A stretch of DNA of 48,041 bases, from the NCBI GenBank assembly GCA_009746045.1, contig RPFO01000497.1, forward strand, positions 665,001 through 713,041, given 5' to 3'. The position numbers and the translations under genes are program-made. Shown here in pieces: positions 20,258 through 35,874 of the stretch (position 1 is the first letter of the stretch; the number at the start of each line of letters is the position of its first letter). The notes below the pieces were generated by a model. That model made no database searches, had not been told where the DNA came from, and was given only the letters and a program-made list of their open reading frames with translations. The DNA comes from Mesostigma viride (lineage: Eukaryota; Streptophyta; Mesostigmatophyceae; Mesostigmatales; Mesostigmataceae).

Positions 20258-21992
20258 ATGGATGAAGAATGGGATGTGCCAGACCTGGTGGATTCGGATG
20301 CGAGTTCTGAAGCTAGTTGGGGCGTGGATTCTGACGGCTCTGACGACGACCTGCTTCACACGGAAATGGGGCCCGGCATGTCTTCCTCTCGAGCGAAGCG
20401 CAGTGGGAAGAAAGATGGCGCCCGGCTTCTCGCCTCCAAATTGAAGTCCGTTGACAAGGACATCGCCAAGGCCAGGAAGTGCGGTCCGACTTGTGGGGAG
20501 CATTGCCTCGAGAAGGTGGGCACCTTACTTACCGATACCAGGTCGTGGACTGCCTTTCGAGAGTCCCTGTACAACCAAACGGACCAGCAGCGCATGGCCT
20601 CCCTTTGCGACGTGATCCGGTCGGCCGGCGTGGGCAACATCGAGGTAGAATCCCCTGCCGACGATGGCCGTTACAAGAAGTACATCATTACCGGCCCTTT
20701 ACACGTGGACGTGGTGATTGCGGGGTGCATGTACACCGTCACCGGTTGTGCATCTGCCATCCGGAAGATGGCCGGCGTTACCCGGGCGACTTGGAACAAT
20801 CTGGTGGCGTCGGTCGTGTCGGCGAAGGAGTATTTCCTGACCGTGCATCCCAACGACCTAGCGACTTTCGGTGTTGGTCTGGAGCACGCACCACCTGAGC
20901 GTGATGCTCGGGGGCGTTCGGAGGTTGGCGAACACGCAGCAATGTGGATGCACGAGTTGGTGCAGCAGATCGCAGACCATGACCCGACTCATGCTGGCGT
21001 TGTCTTCATGGACGTCATGTCCATCAAGGAGATGCACGCCATGTACGTTGAAGACGTGGTGGCAGAAGCGGGGGAAGGGGCCAAGGTGCTAGGCTACAAC
21101 GCATTCTACCGCATCTGGCGCACCTACTGCAAAGGCGACTACTTCCCAGGGCAGAGGAGCCCGAAGGTGGTGGTATGCCCGCACAACAAGAGCACCAGTC
21201 ACTGCGCGGACTGCGTGGAACTGCGCATGCGGCGCCGCGGTGCTTCAACTGAGGCACAACGGAAGTACGTCGACAACCAAATCAAGCAGCATGTCGCTCT
21301 GGCCTGGTTTACCCGCCAGAACTATTGGTTGAGGCGCGAGCTTGCCTGCGCGATGGTGGCCGCTATGTTGACGGCCATTTTGTCGATCAACCTCGACAAG
21401 CTGGATCACGCCAAGACATACTGGCCGAAGCTGGTGGGGGGCCCGACTCATGGGGCAGCTATGCAGGTGGCATGATGCCGTTCTCGCTCTTCTGTGCGGC
21501 CGTCCATGGGTACAAGGCGATGTGGTTCATCGTTCTCGCATGGGTCCTCATGACCGACAACCTCTCCGGCAGTGTCACCGTCACGATGCTGATGCACATC
21601 CTGGCGCAGTTGATGAGGGACCAGCCATGGAGGAGGGCGGGGCTGCCGCACATGCCCAGGTGTTTGTGCCTGCAACTGGACGGTGGGAGTGAAAACCGGA
21701 ATCACACCGTCTTACTGTTTGCATGGTGGCTCGTACACGTTGGCTTCTTCGACGTCGTCGAAATGCACCGCATGCTCGTGGGCCACACGCACGCCGACCC
21801 AGATCAGAAATTCGGCGTGCTTGTGGCCTACATGAGACACGCTGTGGCGGGGGGGCCTAGCTTCGTGCACAAGTACCCAACTTTGGAGAGCTGCATGGGT
21901 GGCGGCCATAGAAGAGGCATTCCGTCAGCCTAGTGGTGCAGCTGCGAACTGCAACTCGACCGTCCCCGCTGGCACGGAGGTCAAGGTATTGG
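20258..21992 (+). pseudogene. DUF7869-family putative transposase-like protein, 5' part
   Basis: From ATG 20258 there is an acidic N-terminus, then a conserved Cys segment (C-x3-C-x3-C, residues 75-83, followed by a WTAFRESLYNQTDQQR-type helix) and a second zinc-like cluster (VCPHNKSTSHCADC). The core has LDKLDHAKTYWPKL, LQLDGGSENRNHTVLLFAWW and VGHTHADPDQKFGVL. The last two match the hallmark 'LQLDN..NKN' and 'VGHTHEDIDQ' blocks I know from DUF7869 proteins, which are probably RNase-H-fold (DDE-like). Those Asp residues are candidate catalytic positions; enzymatic activity is inferred only. The frame shifts at a G6 run (21436-21441) and again probably at a G7 run (21849-21855). At 21992 the gene is cut by Copia-1 in mid-codon and resumes at 41536. 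Confidence 0.7.
21988..21992. repeat. Target duplication ATTGG of Copia-1, left
   Basis: ATTGG abuts the outer end of the left LTR and recurs at 41536-41540. With one copy, the DUF7869 reading frame is continuous (GTA TTG GGG GTC). Confidence 0.9.
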
Positions 21993-22476
21993 AGTTAGGA
22001 AATGAGAAATGAACGACGTGGTATATTGCTTGAGAACACTGAACGCTGTGAGCAATGAATTGCTTGATTCATTAGAAAATAGGTTTACCCTTTATCAACG
22101 TTCCTCTCACTGGCTGCGCCGCCAGTGACCGTTGGGTGCAGACCGTTGGCCCGAGGCCGCACGATGACAGGTAGCAGTCTAGTCACTGCATCGTGCGATC
22201 ACAGATCAATGCACAATGCAGTACGGTCCCTATCTAGGATACTCTAGTACCGTCCAATGACAGGACACTACGTATACTGGGTACTGACATCTGTCACGTA
22301 CCCCAGTACCCAAAGTACCTATCTAGGGAAACGTATGCGACTCGACTAGCATTCCTATCTGCATAGCCCACGTGGTATTTATATTCACATACCAACGTAG
22401 GTTTACAAGGCTTATTCATACGTTGTATTCACAATGCCTTTGAGACTTAGTCTACAGCAAAGCATGGAGACTAACT
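21993..22476 (-). repeat. 3' LTR of Copia-1 (484 bp)
   Basis: Nearly identical to 40000-40389 plus 41442-41535. The right-hand copy shows where the 394-bp repeat array later inserted. Confidence 0.9.
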
Positions 22477-22849
22477 CCAGTATTGTTTTATTATTTATTT
22501 CTTAATGCAGGTCTGCACCCCCAACATTATTGTTATTGTTTTTAAGTTGATTAGGGGTACAAAAGAGACATGGCTGGTTGAGCCAGGTTGGTTACAGCTG
22601 GCTGTTCTGGCCAGGTGTTATATTGCACATTAAATAAGGTGTACACAGCTGGCTGGTTTGGCCAGTTATTGAGCACACATTAAGTAAGTGGATACAAAGC
22701 TTGTGTCCTCAAGCTGCAAATGGATACAAATCTGACCTAGCCAGCACTCACACCCCACAACGAATGTGTTGAATTTTATGGCGCCCAGCAGCTATCGCTG
22801 TGGTAAGGGGGTGTGGTGGTTGTGTACTGTGCTATGGCCAGTCATTTAT
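22477..22849. other. 3' untranslated region of Copia-1
   Basis: Between the end of pol and the 3' LTR. It contains two imperfect copies of a ~70-bp segment with GGCTGGTT-GGCCAG and ACACATTAA-TAAG. No clear polypurine tract is visible next to the LTR; the internal sequence ends ...ACTGG before AGTTAG on the minus strand. Confidence 0.5.
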
Positions 22850-26985
<4,136 letters not shown>

Positions 26986-26992
26986 TGTATTG

Positions 26993-27244
26993 ATTGAGAG
27001 GACAGTATCTTTGCTGCCTCAAAACCCACCATGGTTTGGTAACATTTTCGTCTGTTTGCTTGTAATGAGAGGACAGTAGCTGTGCTGCCTCAACACCAAC
27101 CATGGTTTGTTAACCGTTTCGTTTGTTTGTTTGTAGTGAGAGGACAGCATCTGTCTGTGCTGCCTCAACACCAACCATGGCTTGGTAACCGTTTCGTTTG
27201 TTTGTTTGTAGTGAGAGGACAGCATCTGTCTGTCCTGCCTCAAC
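26993..27244 (+). repeat. ~76-bp tandem repeats in the Copia-1 leader
   Basis: Units contain GAGAGGACAG, TGCCTCAACACCAACCATGG and GTTTCGTTTGTTTGTTTGTA. About three and a half copies are present, and the final copy is cut by Copia-2 and resumes after it at 38895. That shared unit shows Copia-2 inserted into this repeat. Confidence 0.8.
27240..27244. repeat. Target duplication TCAAC of Copia-2, left
   Basis: TCAAC precedes the left LTR and recurs at 38895-38899. Removing Copia-2 with one copy rebuilds CCTCAACACCAACCATGG, the tandem-repeat sequence seen intact nearby. Confidence 0.9.
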
Positions 27245-27888
27245 ATTTAGATGAACGCGGATCAGTGAGTTTCTGGTCTTCCCAAGATGTGATGAATGGA
27301 GCCATGGTTTCAACCAGCGGCTTTTAACCTTTACCACAGTTGCCTCACTACCCTGTGGTCACTAGCCTGAGGCGGCAGTACCCACGGACGGTGTTGGGAA
27401 AAGACGCTTGGCCACTGCTGTGTCCGAGCCTTTCTAGGTCTCACCATTGCTGCCAGGCCTTGCACGCCTTGGCAGGTCCGCCACTGTCAATTTCCTTGGT
27501 TGCATCAATCCAGGACGTCTGTCCTTCCATGAATGACAGTAACGCTCTGGATTTATCCGTCATGACAAGTACCCATCCATCCCAGGCCTGCAGGACTGCC
27601 AGTCCTGAAGTCCTGTGACATTCTTGGTACCATCAACCAATATTGACCACAGTACCTCCTAGTGACAGTCGGTCCTGTGACACGTAACGTGTGATGGTTC
27701 ACCCAACACTGCCACGTGCCCTGTCCCTCACGTGTCCTTAGTCCTGGTACTGCTGTAGCGTCCGGCGGCATTACTTCGGGACTTGATAACTCTCAAGTTC
27801 CTTGTCCAAATGAGGCGTTTAGCACGGCGTTGGAAAGGCCACTTCAAGTATGATATGCTTAGCATATTGCATCACCAATATGCTAACT
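27245..27888 (-). repeat. 3' LTR of Copia-2 (644 bp)
   Basis: Identical to 38251-38894 at all but one position seen. On the coding strand the internal sequence before it reads AACAAGAAAGGGTTGG, a weak polypurine-like stretch. Confidence 0.9.
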
Positions 27889-27972
27889 CCAACCCTTTCT
27901 TGTTTTGGAGCTGCAAGCTTCACACTATGACCAACCCATTCCTTGCTGCCTTGTTGTCCATCTTCCCAGTAA

Positions 27973-27991
27973 AAGTCCTAAATTTAGGACC
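27973..27991. repeat. AAGTCCTAAATTTAGGACC, copy 1
   Basis: It contains a palindrome (GTCCTAAATTTAGGAC) and is identical to 29694-29712. Confidence 0.7.
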
Positions 27992-29693
27992 AAGTGGAAT
28001 TAAAAAATATATATGCAAACATTAAAATTTGACCCTGGCATTCGTGCCCATGACAGATAACACACTTTTTTAGTTTCTATCAAAAACCTGGGGTCAAATA
28101 ATTACATTTAGTGCATGAATGGGCCCTGCCACCTGCCAGACCTCAAAGCGCGAATTTGGCCAAAATGTGGGTTTTAGGACCATTAGGACCAATTATTGTC
28201 AACGCATGACCATGCTATCCACACGGTCCCTTGAGCATCTTACAAGCGCTAGGGGACCCTACGAGGCCTTGGGATGGCGGGGCAGCGTATAACAAGGCCA
28301 TACCCTGCTGTGGCTGCCTCTATATATACGCGTGATTAACGGTGTCACAGATGGTGCAGGTAATGCAATATAGGGTTGCATGGTTGCTGAGGTTGCCCGG
28401 CTTGAACATGGCCCACCCCTTGCGGTAAACTTTCTCTAAGCATATGCCAAACCTTCTTTGACATCACGGACATGCTGGCCACCACCCAGCGATGAAAAAA
28501 CATTGCATTTGCATTGCAACTAACACATGAATGCAGCCAAATCAAGTTACAAAACAACGTTGTGCTAATATGCAAAGCTTTGTGAGCGAATTCAGGGTGC
28601 ATGTAACACGTAAACCATACTGTATATACTGTCTGAGAACACCCTGAACGACTGCAGGCCATAGGACCATGGTTTATAACTAACACATGAGTAAAACTGC
28701 TCTTACGCATGTGAGTTTTAGCTGCAGCGGACGACGAAGATAGAGACGTAAAAAATTGTATGACGTAAACCAACTATGTGTGACAGTTATGTGCACAGAG
28801 AGCGTCCCCTCTTTTTAGGCATAGCTGGCTGACTCAAAACACCACGACAGCGTTGCCAGTTACACTCATGATCTAGGACAACCCGGCACTTACCTGCTAC
28901 TTACGTCGCCTCATTCCAGATGGTTGCAAAAAAGTCGCTGAAATCCGCAGCGAGGTCAGCTTTCCGAGAGCTGAGCGCGCCAAAGCTGGCCAACCGGTTC
29001 GACAATGATATAAACCACGCTTGTGCTGCGTTCTAGGTCCAAGAAATACCGAAAGTGAAGACCTATAAGGTGCGCTCGCTGCCCAGCCTGAACGTCCCTA
29101 AAACATGGTCGACAATGGAAATCGGGCAAGAATATCACGGCCCAGGCGCTCCCATGTCAAATACTCCGTTTCTAAACTCCAGACTATAATAAAAATCGTC
29201 CACAAAAATTTCCTGGCTTGATTCGCACCACCATTGCTAATACACTAACATGTTTGTGCCAAAATCGACCCTCCGCGAGCAGGCGATCTGCGACCCATTT
29301 GTGTTGTGCCGCTGTGATACAGAGCTACACATAAAAACTTGCGCAGAAAATATTCACAGCCTTTAAGCACAACTAACAACCTTTCGTTTCTGCTACTGGG
29401 CGCCCGAAATGATAAACGCACGTGAAAACGCCGGCCACGATTGTCAGGTCGCCATATCCACCTCACTTCATTCCCGCACCCACTTCTTCGCTCCAAAATC
29501 GGTTATATTTTTGGTCGAGGTACCTACTTTCCCGCCATTATACCCGGTACCCGGGTACGGAATCCGGGTACCATGTGCCGGTACCACGGGTCGGGTACAT
29601 CATGCCGGGTACGGTCCACATGGGGTACGGTCCATATAGTGACCCCCCCCCCCGGTACCTCGGTTATAGTGACCACTAGGACGATTTAGGACA

Positions 29694-29712
29694 AAGTCCT
29701 AAATTTAGGACC
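29694..29712. repeat. AAGTCCTAAATTTAGGACC, copy 2
   Basis: Second identical 19-bp copy. Because the core is palindromic, direct and inverted orientation cannot be told apart. Confidence 0.7.
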
Positions 29713-30139
29713 GTGGGATGATTAACATTGTGAAATGGACATCTGGTTACCCTGGACTTATAATAAGCCTCATGAGCACCCCTTTTGCCACCTTAATGGT
29801 ATCCTTCTTAGGGATCTATGGTTCAACCCTGCCATCTGATCATTAACTTGACCTGCAGGTCATCCCCAACCCTTTCTTTTGCAACTGTACCTTGGCTTGG
29901 GCTTAAAGGAGGATATTGAATATTCCTTAGGCAACATATCCTGGATATCTGAATGAGAGGCCCTGACTACAGGAAACGTATTACAGTGAGTTCCTGGTCT
30001 TCCCAGTTATCACTGGCGCCCGTTTCATGGCGCCCGCCCCGAGCGTTCCAGGCATCATCCATCCAAATGTTCACCAATGGAAACCACTTCAACACCACTG
30101 TGCCACTGCTTGATGGGGAGCCCATGTCATCACTGGGTG

Positions 30140-31846
30140 TTAACCCCTAAATGGTCTGGCTGCCGATTTTCCGCCTAAAACTGAGTTACAGCCGACACGT
30201 CGGCCCCTTCTCGGGGGACCAAATGCCGCGAAAACTATTGAGAATTAGGAAAAGTTTAGCTGAGAAGATCGAAAGTTTATAATTTTCCTCACAGCATGGT
30301 ACTAGGGTTTGCATACTTCTGACAAAGTTATAGAGGTGTTCTGGTCGGTCAAAGTACAAGGGGTCAGGGTACTTTTTCGCGTACAACGTGCATTCCGGAA
30401 AACGACGACCTGGCCATGGCGGCTTGCGCCCACGCATGGCATTTACGTTTTCGTTCGAATTTTCTGACCAAACTCAGGAAATTGATTTTATACGTCCTAA
30501 AGATGATACAGGCCAATTTTTGGTTCGCGGGAATGCCATTTGATAGGTGTCGGCAGCGTTCTTGCTGGAAAAAACTGCGATCAGGCCGGACGATAGAAAC
30601 GTTGACAGCAATACCTTTCCGGCGTATTTTAAAGGATATATTGGTTTCTTTGTACTTTTTATGATACATAGTAGTCGTAAACGTGCAAGGGTGGCCAGAA
30701 ATCGCCGAATCCAGCGACCATGCTGCACAACTTTGGCGTGCCGAAATGCGCCATTTTGCGGCCACCGCCTGGGCCAAGGTAACGCCATCCATGCCTGGTA
30801 AAGCTTAAGCATCGTTTTCCTATCGATGTTTGACGTTCATATATACGTTCTAGCTTGTGTAGCACATTCTTTTTGCATTATTCATGCTCTTTCTTGACCC
30901 TGGCCTGGCCCCTTTCTAAAACACCCTTCTTAGATGCTTCCATCAGTCAGTTGACCTGCCACAGGGTGATGGTGATAAGTTTTAGAGTCTGTATGGGTTT
31001 GAATACCTCCATATATGTTTGTTATACATTTCCCACACACATATTGCATGAGTGTGAGGCAGTTGGCTGGTCTCTGTGGCATCATCAAGCATGTAACCGG
31101 TGAGTAGAAGCTTCCCATTGTCAGCATGTGCCACCAGGTGTGCTGACCATCACCTGTCAAGCTATAGCAGCTTAGGCCTAGTTTATCCTTGCTAGGGCAG
31201 GCTGAAATAGGCTTAAAATCACTAGTTTGTTGGTGGCTGCCTCCTAGAATGCATGCCTTGCGTAGGGTATCCGTACCACGTTACCTACGTGCATGGACAA
31301 GGTGGCACCTGCACATAGGTGCCATGTAAGGGCAGTGTGATGATGCAGTTATGTTTCCCCATCATTGTGGAAGGGAAATGTATTGTGTGGCATGGTTGGG
31401 GGCCATATTAGTAGGTATTAGTAGGTAGTATGCCCACCCCTACCCCCTTGGTTGCTTTTTACCACCGGTACCCCTATGGGCTGTACTGGGTGTAACTGCT
31501 GGTATACCCACCCAAATGATGACCCCAATGGCTCAAACTGTTCAGCAACTAATTGTTTATCATCCCTGAAGTGGTAGGTGCCTAGCTCTTATAACATAAT
31601 TCACAATGCACATTCTACCAAAAATGAAAACGCTCGTCTTGACCCCCCTGACTTTGACGGCAGTTATACATGGCCTACCCTGCATATATGTAAGGTTGTG
31701 ATATACCAACCCGAAGGGCAACTCATGGACATGCTTGGCCCCCAAGGACAGCCATTGGATATGGGTGGGTTGGATGGCATCTGGTTTGCAAAATTGTGAA
31801 GTTACAGCCGATGCATCGGCAGTATTTCTGCCCATTTAGGGGTTAA
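30140..31846. mobile_element. TTAA-flanked element in Copia-2 (piggyBac-like ends)
   Basis: TTAA at 30140-30143 and 31843-31846 flank a 1699-bp segment whose ends are inverted repeats CCCCTAAATGG. CTGCCGAT-type sequence recurs just inside both ends. TTAA duplication with C-rich ends fits piggyBac-type elements. No transposase motif is recognised in any frame, so it is probably non-autonomous. Its ends are unrelated to those of the TTAA element at 13091-15014. Confidence 0.75.
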
Positions 31847-32332
31847 AGCCCAGGAGTCATACATACCAGGCTGTGGCTCAACTAGGGAATCGAACCCTAC
31901 CCCAGAATCCCCAGGTTAAACTTAACCTGGTCACATGACAGACAACAAGAGAGATTGGCATACAACATGATTATGTTTTATTATAGAATATCCACCAAAA
32001 CCAATGCTGAGTGTTCCCAGTGGACCAGCCTGCACCAGCAAGGCCCAACTGTCAGGTTACAACACCATAATATCCAAGGTTGTCACTTATTCACAGCTAA
32101 AGAAAACTAAACAAGAGAGATATATACAAACAACCTGGAAGAACTCTCAACATGGCCTGCCCTGTCATGGCCTAACTGCCCGAGGCCAAAGGCATCCCAC
32201 TGTGCTAATCCTTTACAGGAAGAGCTTGCTCCTGTTGAGCCTTCTACCTGCTTGGTGACAGGTAGGCTACCTGTTGCCCTCCCCCCTGGGGACAACAGCA
32301 CTGGTCAGCCACCAACTGGCAAAGGCTGGACT
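31847..32332. other. Copia-2 3' untranslated region, inner part, with tRNA-like B box
   Basis: No gene. On the minus strand near 31885-31868 the sequence TAGGGTTCGATTCCCTA forms a perfect 5-bp stem and 7-base loop like a tRNA T-arm and pol III B box. No matching acceptor stem or D-arm is present, so I do not call a tRNA. A palindrome, CCAGGTTAAACTTAACCTGG, lies just next to it (about 31911-31930). Confidence 0.5.
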
Positions 32333-35300
32333 TCAAGTCCCACCAGAAAAGGGGTCCATGAGCCCTTTGAGCACAGGGTATTGTAGCTCAGCCTTGCTCT
32401 CCAGCTTGGTGAGGGCGTCTGCTGGGTTGTCAACACCAGGCACATGTTCAAGATGAGCAAGGTAAGACATCTCCTTCAGCAACAAATAATCCAGATCCCT
32501 GCTCCTGGCGAGCTGTCTGTGCACAAACTGCACCATGCCCATGCTGTCTGTCTTGACCAGTGTGTGCAGCTGCAAGCTACAGGAAGCTACCTGACAGAGC
32601 TGGTAGAATAACTCCCTGAGGTAAAGAGCAGTGTGTAGCCCCTCACATATTGCCCTGCACTCAGCAATGTCACTGCTGGGCGTCACCCTGTTCTGTAACC
32701 TACTGTACCAGCTGACCAGAGAAGTGTGCTCCTGTTGTAGTGTAATGAGTGCTGCTGCCCTACCCCTGACATCCGTCACCTTCCTGCTGTCCATGGAACT
32801 GTCCACAAAAAGCACCATGTTGAGTGGTTTGTACAAGTCCACAGCTGCCAGTATGAGTGGAGGTGAGCTCCTGACAGACTCAACCACCTGCTCTGCCCCT
32901 ACCTCAACCAGCTGAGCATCTGTGAGCCTACTCAGCACCAACAAATCTGGGGCACAAATGCTAGCTAGCCAAGCCAACATTCCCCTGATTGTGGCACACC
33001 TGGCCTGGGTAATGGGCTGCTGGAGGGCATCAATGATCTGCTGAGGATAGTTGTTGCCACCCTCCATCTTGATAAACCAAGTACCTGCCCTCTTGATCAG
33101 CGTGGCCTGCATTCCACAAAACACCATGGGCTCATCCTGCTTCATGTGCTGGACCTTTCCTAACTCAAACCTCTTCTGGATCTTGGACAGTACTGAATCC
33201 ACCCACTCAGGAGGCCCTAGAAGGTGCAGGTCATCTCCATGCAGAGATGCAAACACAGGCAACCCTTCATGAGTACTCTGGAACAAGCAAGGATCAACTG
33301 GAGACACAGTAAAGCCACAGTGAGTTTTCAGAAACTTTTCCAGGCTCTTTCTCCAGATGATAGGGCTGGACCTGAGACCCTCCAAACCCTTGAGTATTCT
33401 GAGATATTTTGACTTGATCTCTGCTCTCCACACCTTGGGCACTGTTACAAAGAAGGGAGGGATATCACGCCACGTCTCCTTGGCCTGCTCCACATCACCT
33501 TGAGAAAAGCCCTCTTGAAATCAATCAGCACAGAGCTGTACGCAATGCCCTTGACCAGGAAAGACAGATATATACACAGAACAATCCTCCAGGTATCATG
33601 CAGCATCCCAGGCGTATACAACTCCTCATCTGTCAGCTCCCCCGTGCCATGGTACTCAGTCACAACTGGCCTCACATGTGGCACCTGCACACCGTCTATC
33701 TCCTTCAGCTTGAGCACAAACAAGAGCCTTAGCAACTGATGCTCCCTGGGCAACTCATCCACAGGCTCAGCACAGTTAGACACTATCCAGTCATGCCCAC
33801 TGGAGACAAACCCTAGAATCCATGCCTTAGCCATCTTGGGGCTTTGCATCAACTCTACCAACTGGTGCCAGGAAATAGGACTGTGACCAGCAATCTGGTA
33901 CTTGTGCACCCCCAAGTCCCGTGGATCTAGGGTGGTTGGGATGATCAACAAGTCCTCAGCAATGGGCTCCTTGCCTTCAGGCCCCACACTCTGCTGCCCC
34001 TTCACAGCCTTGACTGCCACAGCTAGACCCTTGGAGTAGTGATATCTCTGGAGGGGCAAACTGCCGTGACCTTCTAGTGCAAGCTCATCTGCTGACAGAG
34101 TCACTCCTGGCATGCACAAGAAATTCTGGCCCAAAATGGCAGGCCCCTGGTACCCTTCCACCACACAGAACGCAGTGGGGACACCCAGGATAGGCACAGT
34201 CACTTCCCCTAGGATCTTCATTGTTACAGTGCCCGTAAAGTCACTCACTGCCCTGCAGCCAGCCTTATTCACCTTCAGGCCCTGAGCATCCTCCACCCTG
34301 ATGATAGACACCTCTGAGTTAGTATCCACTTCTAGGGTAGCAGCCCAGCAAGAACCCCATTCAGTCAACTTAGATACCTTGGGATCCTTGTGCTTGTTGA
34401 ACATGAGCGACCGGACAATGTCTGCCATGAGTGGCCTCTTGGACCCTGGTGCAGGCCCAGCCCCCGTTGGCTCCACCACAGGTGATGCAGTTGCCTCCTG
34501 CACCTCATCATCATCAGAGGGATAGCCACCTCCCACGTCAGTGACAGGCACATCAACTACCTGGTCCTTAACCTGGCCCTCCAGCCAACACTGGGGTCCA
34601 GGCCCGTCTGCAGGCCAGATTGCATGTGGCTTGCGTTCCTTGACGTTGGCCCAGCTCAACCTGTAAACATGCCTGGGATTACTCTCCAAGGCCACAAGGC
34701 AGGAACGATTGGCATCTTCCACACAGGTCACCACCCCGTTCTGCCACTTGCCCCTCTTGCCCTGCATTGATGGCTCCTTCCACATTCTGACCTTCAGCCC
34801 CACCTGAGGCCTCAGCACATTCCAGCCCCTATCCTTGCGTCTCAACTGAGCAAACACCCTGTCTGCTTTCCTCAAGCAAGCCTGGACCACTTCCTGGGCT
34901 AGCATCCCAAACTGCAGTGCTACAGGATTGACAGCCACCCCGTCATAATAGTAGTTTATTCTGAGGTTCAACTGTTCTTCCACCTGCCTGGTCCACACTG
35001 CCCTCTCCAAAGCAGATGCTACCAGTGGCACCTTAGGTTCTGCCAGCACTACGGTCTTGACCTCCCTGATGGATCTCTCCACAGCACCTTGCTGTCCATG
35101 GCTCTCCCTGGGCGTGACCAGCAGCTTGCATGGCAGTTGCTCCTGCTGTGACAGTAGGCACTCAAACTGAATATCAGCCTGTACTGTCTTGTACACCCCA
35201 AAGCCTGGTAAGAGAGTCTGCAAGCCCAGCAGCAGGGTATTCCCCTTCATATCTGGCAGAATCTGGAGCAGCCTGTACCTGCTAAATCTGTCCACTGCCA

Positions 35301-35871
35301 CCAAAATGTATAAGCCCCTGATATGCTGGACGTCTACCTGGATGTCCCCCTTCTCCCTGGCAGGCTCCCTAGCATGGGACCTTGGCTTCTTGGCAGCATT
35401 CTCCTTACAAGTACATTGCTCAGCTGCAGCCCTGCATGCTTCCCTCAGTGGCTCATCTCCAATCTTCCAACCAAACATCTCAGCCATGGCTGTGTGACCA
35501 AAGATATTGTGCAGCCTGCGTCCAGCATCCGTGTAGCTCAGTTGCCTAGCCAGATTACGCACCTGGGAAGACGCCTGGACGGGCCCTGCGTGTGAGGACG
35601 CAACATCCACCTTCTGCATCTTGGATCCAGAGGACCCAGCAGACCCTCCCAGCAGAGCATCTAGGCTCCCAGAGCCAACCCTGTCTGGGGACCCTCCACC
35701 TGTTGACAGTTGAGGGGATTGTTGTGCTGCAGCATGCATGCAATCTTGTGGAATGAGAACATCAGTACACCCCTGGTGCTGATCAGAGGTGGCACCCTGC
35801 CCAGATTTATTTACATGTGAAGCTGTGTCCCCACAGGGTGTCTCACTATGTACACGGGACTGCTTCACTAG
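32333..35871 (-). CDS. Copia-2 pol: IN-PR-RT-RNase H
   Basis: The frame from about 35871 to 33445 carries the integrase zinc domain (HNIFGH, residues 120-125, then C-T-C at 152-154) and the core with D179 (VDVQHI), D193 (VDRFSRY), D232 (ADIQFEC) and E264 (GAVERSIREVK), then a basic domain. The protease follows, with VDTNSEVSII (Asp at residue 515) and later GPAILGQNFL, the retropepsin 'ILG' block. RT follows (LFVLKLK..., DFKRAFLK). A single missing base near 33503 shifts to the second frame (33493-32333) with LHGDDLHLLG, and RNase H (FVDSSMDS, AECRA, KTDSMG, VDNPADALTKL). As in Copia-1, protease lies between integrase and RT. Expression probably depends on readthrough of the UGA at 35874-35872. 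Confidence 0.85.
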
Positions 35872-35874
35872 TCA
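35869..35874 (-). promoter_or_regulatory. Candidate stop-codon readthrough site between gag and pol
   Basis: On the coding strand gag ends AAG UGA CUA GUG and pol is open in the same frame before and after. UGA followed by CUAG is a well-known efficient readthrough context. Readthrough would make a gag-pol fusion, as in gammaretroviruses; this function is inferred. Confidence 0.45.

Larger units (their letters stand above)
27889..30139. other. Copia-2 3' untranslated region, outer part
   Basis: No gene recognised. A 19-bp sequence (AAGTCCTAAATTTAGGACC) occurs at 27973-27991 and 29694-29712 and may mark the ends of a ~1.7-kb insertion. Around 29540-29660 there is a GGTACC/GGGTAC-rich low-complexity stretch ending in poly-C. 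A segment near 29980-30020 (CAGTGAGTTCCTGGTCTTCC) resembles the start of the Copia-2 LTR and may be a remnant of a related LTR. Confidence 0.5.

Noticed and set aside
28345-28773. 142-codon ORF in the Copia-2 tail
   Set aside because: No recognisable domain, located in the untranslated tail of a retrotransposon, and overlapped by no conserved sequence.
31856-31930. tRNA gene next to the second TTAA element
   Set aside because: The T-arm is perfect, but no pairing acceptor stem, D-arm or anticodon arm can be built upstream.
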